The notes beneath the pieces were generated by a model. It was not told the DNA's origin and made no database searches. It was given only the letters and a program-made list of their open reading frames with translations. Position numbers and translations under genes: made by a program. DNA of 22,270 bases from Pelargonium cotyledonis (lineage: Eukaryota; Streptophyta; Magnoliopsida; Geraniales; Geraniaceae), in assembly GCA_036897625.1 (NCBI GenBank), contig JAYMTA010001035.1, positions 1 to 22,270 on the forward strand, in the 5' to 3' direction. Within the stretch, counting starts at the first letter, position 1, and each line of letters starts with the position of its first letter. Of the stretch, positions 20,800 to 22,270 are shown one piece after another.

Positions 20800-21900
20800 C
20801 TAATAAGTCATAATCACCGTTAAACAATTTCTCGATACCACAAGGGTAACATTAACGTACGAACAATGCATTTTGACATAGACAAAATCACTAGATGCAA
20901 TTTGGGACGACTACTAATATGATTAGAACAATTGAAATATAGAGAGATGTCATTACATTACTATAAAGAAAAGGAACCACTATTTTCATGCTCAAAATTA
21001 AACTACAATAGAAGAAAATACATTGTGCGAAAGATTTATATCTCATCCGCAACAATAACTACAAATTACGTCCCTTGTAAAAAAAACTTAAACACAAAAC
21101 ATAAGTAAAACAATTGTACGCAAAATTCATTCTTTACTTTCAAATTTTTCCTCAAATAATTTTTAAGTGGAATGATTCATAAGCAATCATTCTTTCTTAT
21201 TTACAAGAGTGTTTGAAATAAAACGTTATAAATATTTCATGCATGTCACATTATGTTAATAGTAACTTATATCAATATCCAATACATACACTTGAACCTC
21301 TTCAACTCGAGTTATTGGACATTGATTTTAGTTAGTGTACAAACACAATCAAATTAATGGATTCGAAGTCGTAAGTATAGTGATGTATATTGTGTTAAGA
21401 TGTGGATCCAAAATAAGCCAACATATAATATTAATATATAATTGATTTGAAAGAGAATATTTGATGATATTTTAATTATATCAATGCATATTATTTCAAA
21501 ATAAATATGTTTTAAATCAAGCTTTACCAAATAACTAACACTTTATTACAAAATTAATTCCATATAAACAGGTGGCCTCAACTAAATTAAAGACATGTTG
21601 GGTGCATAAATTTCGAATTATTACATGTCAATATATGTTATTTTTATTACGATAAATATTACTTAGTAAAAACTATTTTTATGTAATAAAATTAAGGGAT
21701 ATTGATATCTATTATCTACTGAACACTTTTTAACTCTGGTTATTTTAAAATATTAAAGTAACTATTGAATATCTTGAATTATACCAAACATTTATCAATT
21801 CAAAACTCCGTCAATGAGATAAAATGACCATTTTGCCCTCCTAACAAAATAAAAAAAATTAGCCAAATAAGCCCTTAAGGCTTTAAATAGTAAAAAAAAA
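20800..21900. other. AT-rich intergenic region, no gene recognised
   Basis: About 1.1 kb of AT-rich DNA with no sustained coding potential on either strand and no closed transposon that I can pair by eye. It ends in an A-run at about 21892-21902, just before the GC-rich island. Confidence 0.55.
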
Positions 21901-21904
21901 AGAA

Positions 21905-22270
21905 CAGATCATTGGTGTTTCCGGCGACGAGCTCCGTTGCAGATCTGGTTGTTCCCGGCGACGAGCTCTGGCTCTCTCTCCGTTGCAGATCTACGCGGCG
22001 GCGACGGCTTCGCGTTTCTAGTTGCAGACCTCCGCGGTGGCGACGGCAGATCTGTTCTTCAACGACCGGAGAAGACGAATGGTGGGAGCTCTGATCTGCG
22101 AAGATCTGCGGCGGTTCAAGTGAGCTCCGGTGACGATGGAGTGGGTCACGGCACACCAGCTCGCTCCGGCGATTGACGGCCATGGACTGGACTGAGCTCG
22201 ACAAACGCGAGATCGAGCCAGATCTGGACTGGCGTCCTCGGTCGGGCGTCGATGGCGTCGTCTTGCTCAC
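21905..22270. other. GC-rich, internally repeated island at the right edge; possible gene or transposon start
   Basis: Composition switches abruptly from AT-rich to strongly GC/CpG-rich. CCGGCGACGAGCTC occurs at 21921-21934 and 21955-21968. GTTGCAGA(T/C)CT occurs at 21936-21946, 21982-21992 and 22021-22031, the last two each followed by a CGCGG(C/T)GGCGACGG unit. A forward frame therefore carries VADLRGGDG twice. An ATG in good context at 22182 opens a forward frame (MDWTELDKREIEPDLDW...) that runs to the edge, and a reverse Ser/Arg-rich frame is also open to the edge. Neither matches a family I know. It could be the 5' part of a gene, a retroelement or a repeat. Confidence 0.45.

Noticed and set aside
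1-22270. CRISPR arrays, phage, toxin-antitoxin or biosynthetic operons
   Set aside because: There is no regularly spaced repeat array and no compact co-directional gene set. Intron-split eukaryotic genes throughout exclude a prokaryotic system.
1-22270. tRNA or rRNA genes
   Set aside because: No cloverleaf-compatible A/B box pair or ribosomal RNA core sequence was recognised by eye on either strand.

Overview
This is plant nuclear DNA, most likely from a eudicot. The genes are split by many GT-AG introns, the intergenic DNA is AT-rich, short non-autonomous DNA transposons of plant type are scattered through it, and every recognisable protein belongs to a plant family. The sequence does not let me name the genus. 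No bacterial, viral or CRISPR-like system is present.

Layout from left to right. (1) 1-200: a decayed reverse-strand fragment resembling the RNase H-like tail of a plant non-LTR retrotransposon. (2) 298-2701, reverse: an intact five-exon WSD1-type wax ester synthase/diacylglycerol acyltransferase (471 aa, HHxxxDG motif present). (3) 2750-5145: AT-rich intergenic DNA with one complete Stowaway-type MITE and one short unexplained reading frame. (4) 5146-6897, reverse: a second copy of the acyltransferase gene with the same five-exon plan, broken by an early stop and several frameshifts. (5) 7916-9327, forward: an early nodulin-like, copper-site-less phytocyanin with a predicted GPI anchor (two exons, 221 aa). 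(6) 9760-15093, forward: an eight-exon SNF2-family ATPase of the Switch 2 (CHR9/ERCC6L2-like) type, 873 aa. (7) 15769-20568, reverse: an eleven-exon URI-type unconventional prefoldin (RPB5-mediating protein), 385 aa, convergent with Switch 2. (8) 20690-21900: AT-rich intergenic DNA. (9) 21900-22270: an abrupt GC-rich, internally repeated island running off the right edge.

The two acyltransferase copies are a tandem duplication in which one member has died. The Switch 2 and URI genes are housekeeping-type genes (chromatin/DNA repair ATPase; polymerase assembly co-chaperone). As far as I recall, their Arabidopsis counterparts are also neighbours (At1g03750/At1g03760), so the pair may be an old conserved block. 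All exon boundaries were read by hand from splice consensus and reading-frame continuity. Each model closes in frame, but none has been checked against transcripts.

The most informative non-genic features are the small transposons. One is a textbook hAT-type MITE with an exact 8-bp target duplication inside a URI intron. The others are Stowaway-like elements, three of which share an odd duplication of about 35 bp within one terminal arm. I found no convincing previously undescribed biological system.
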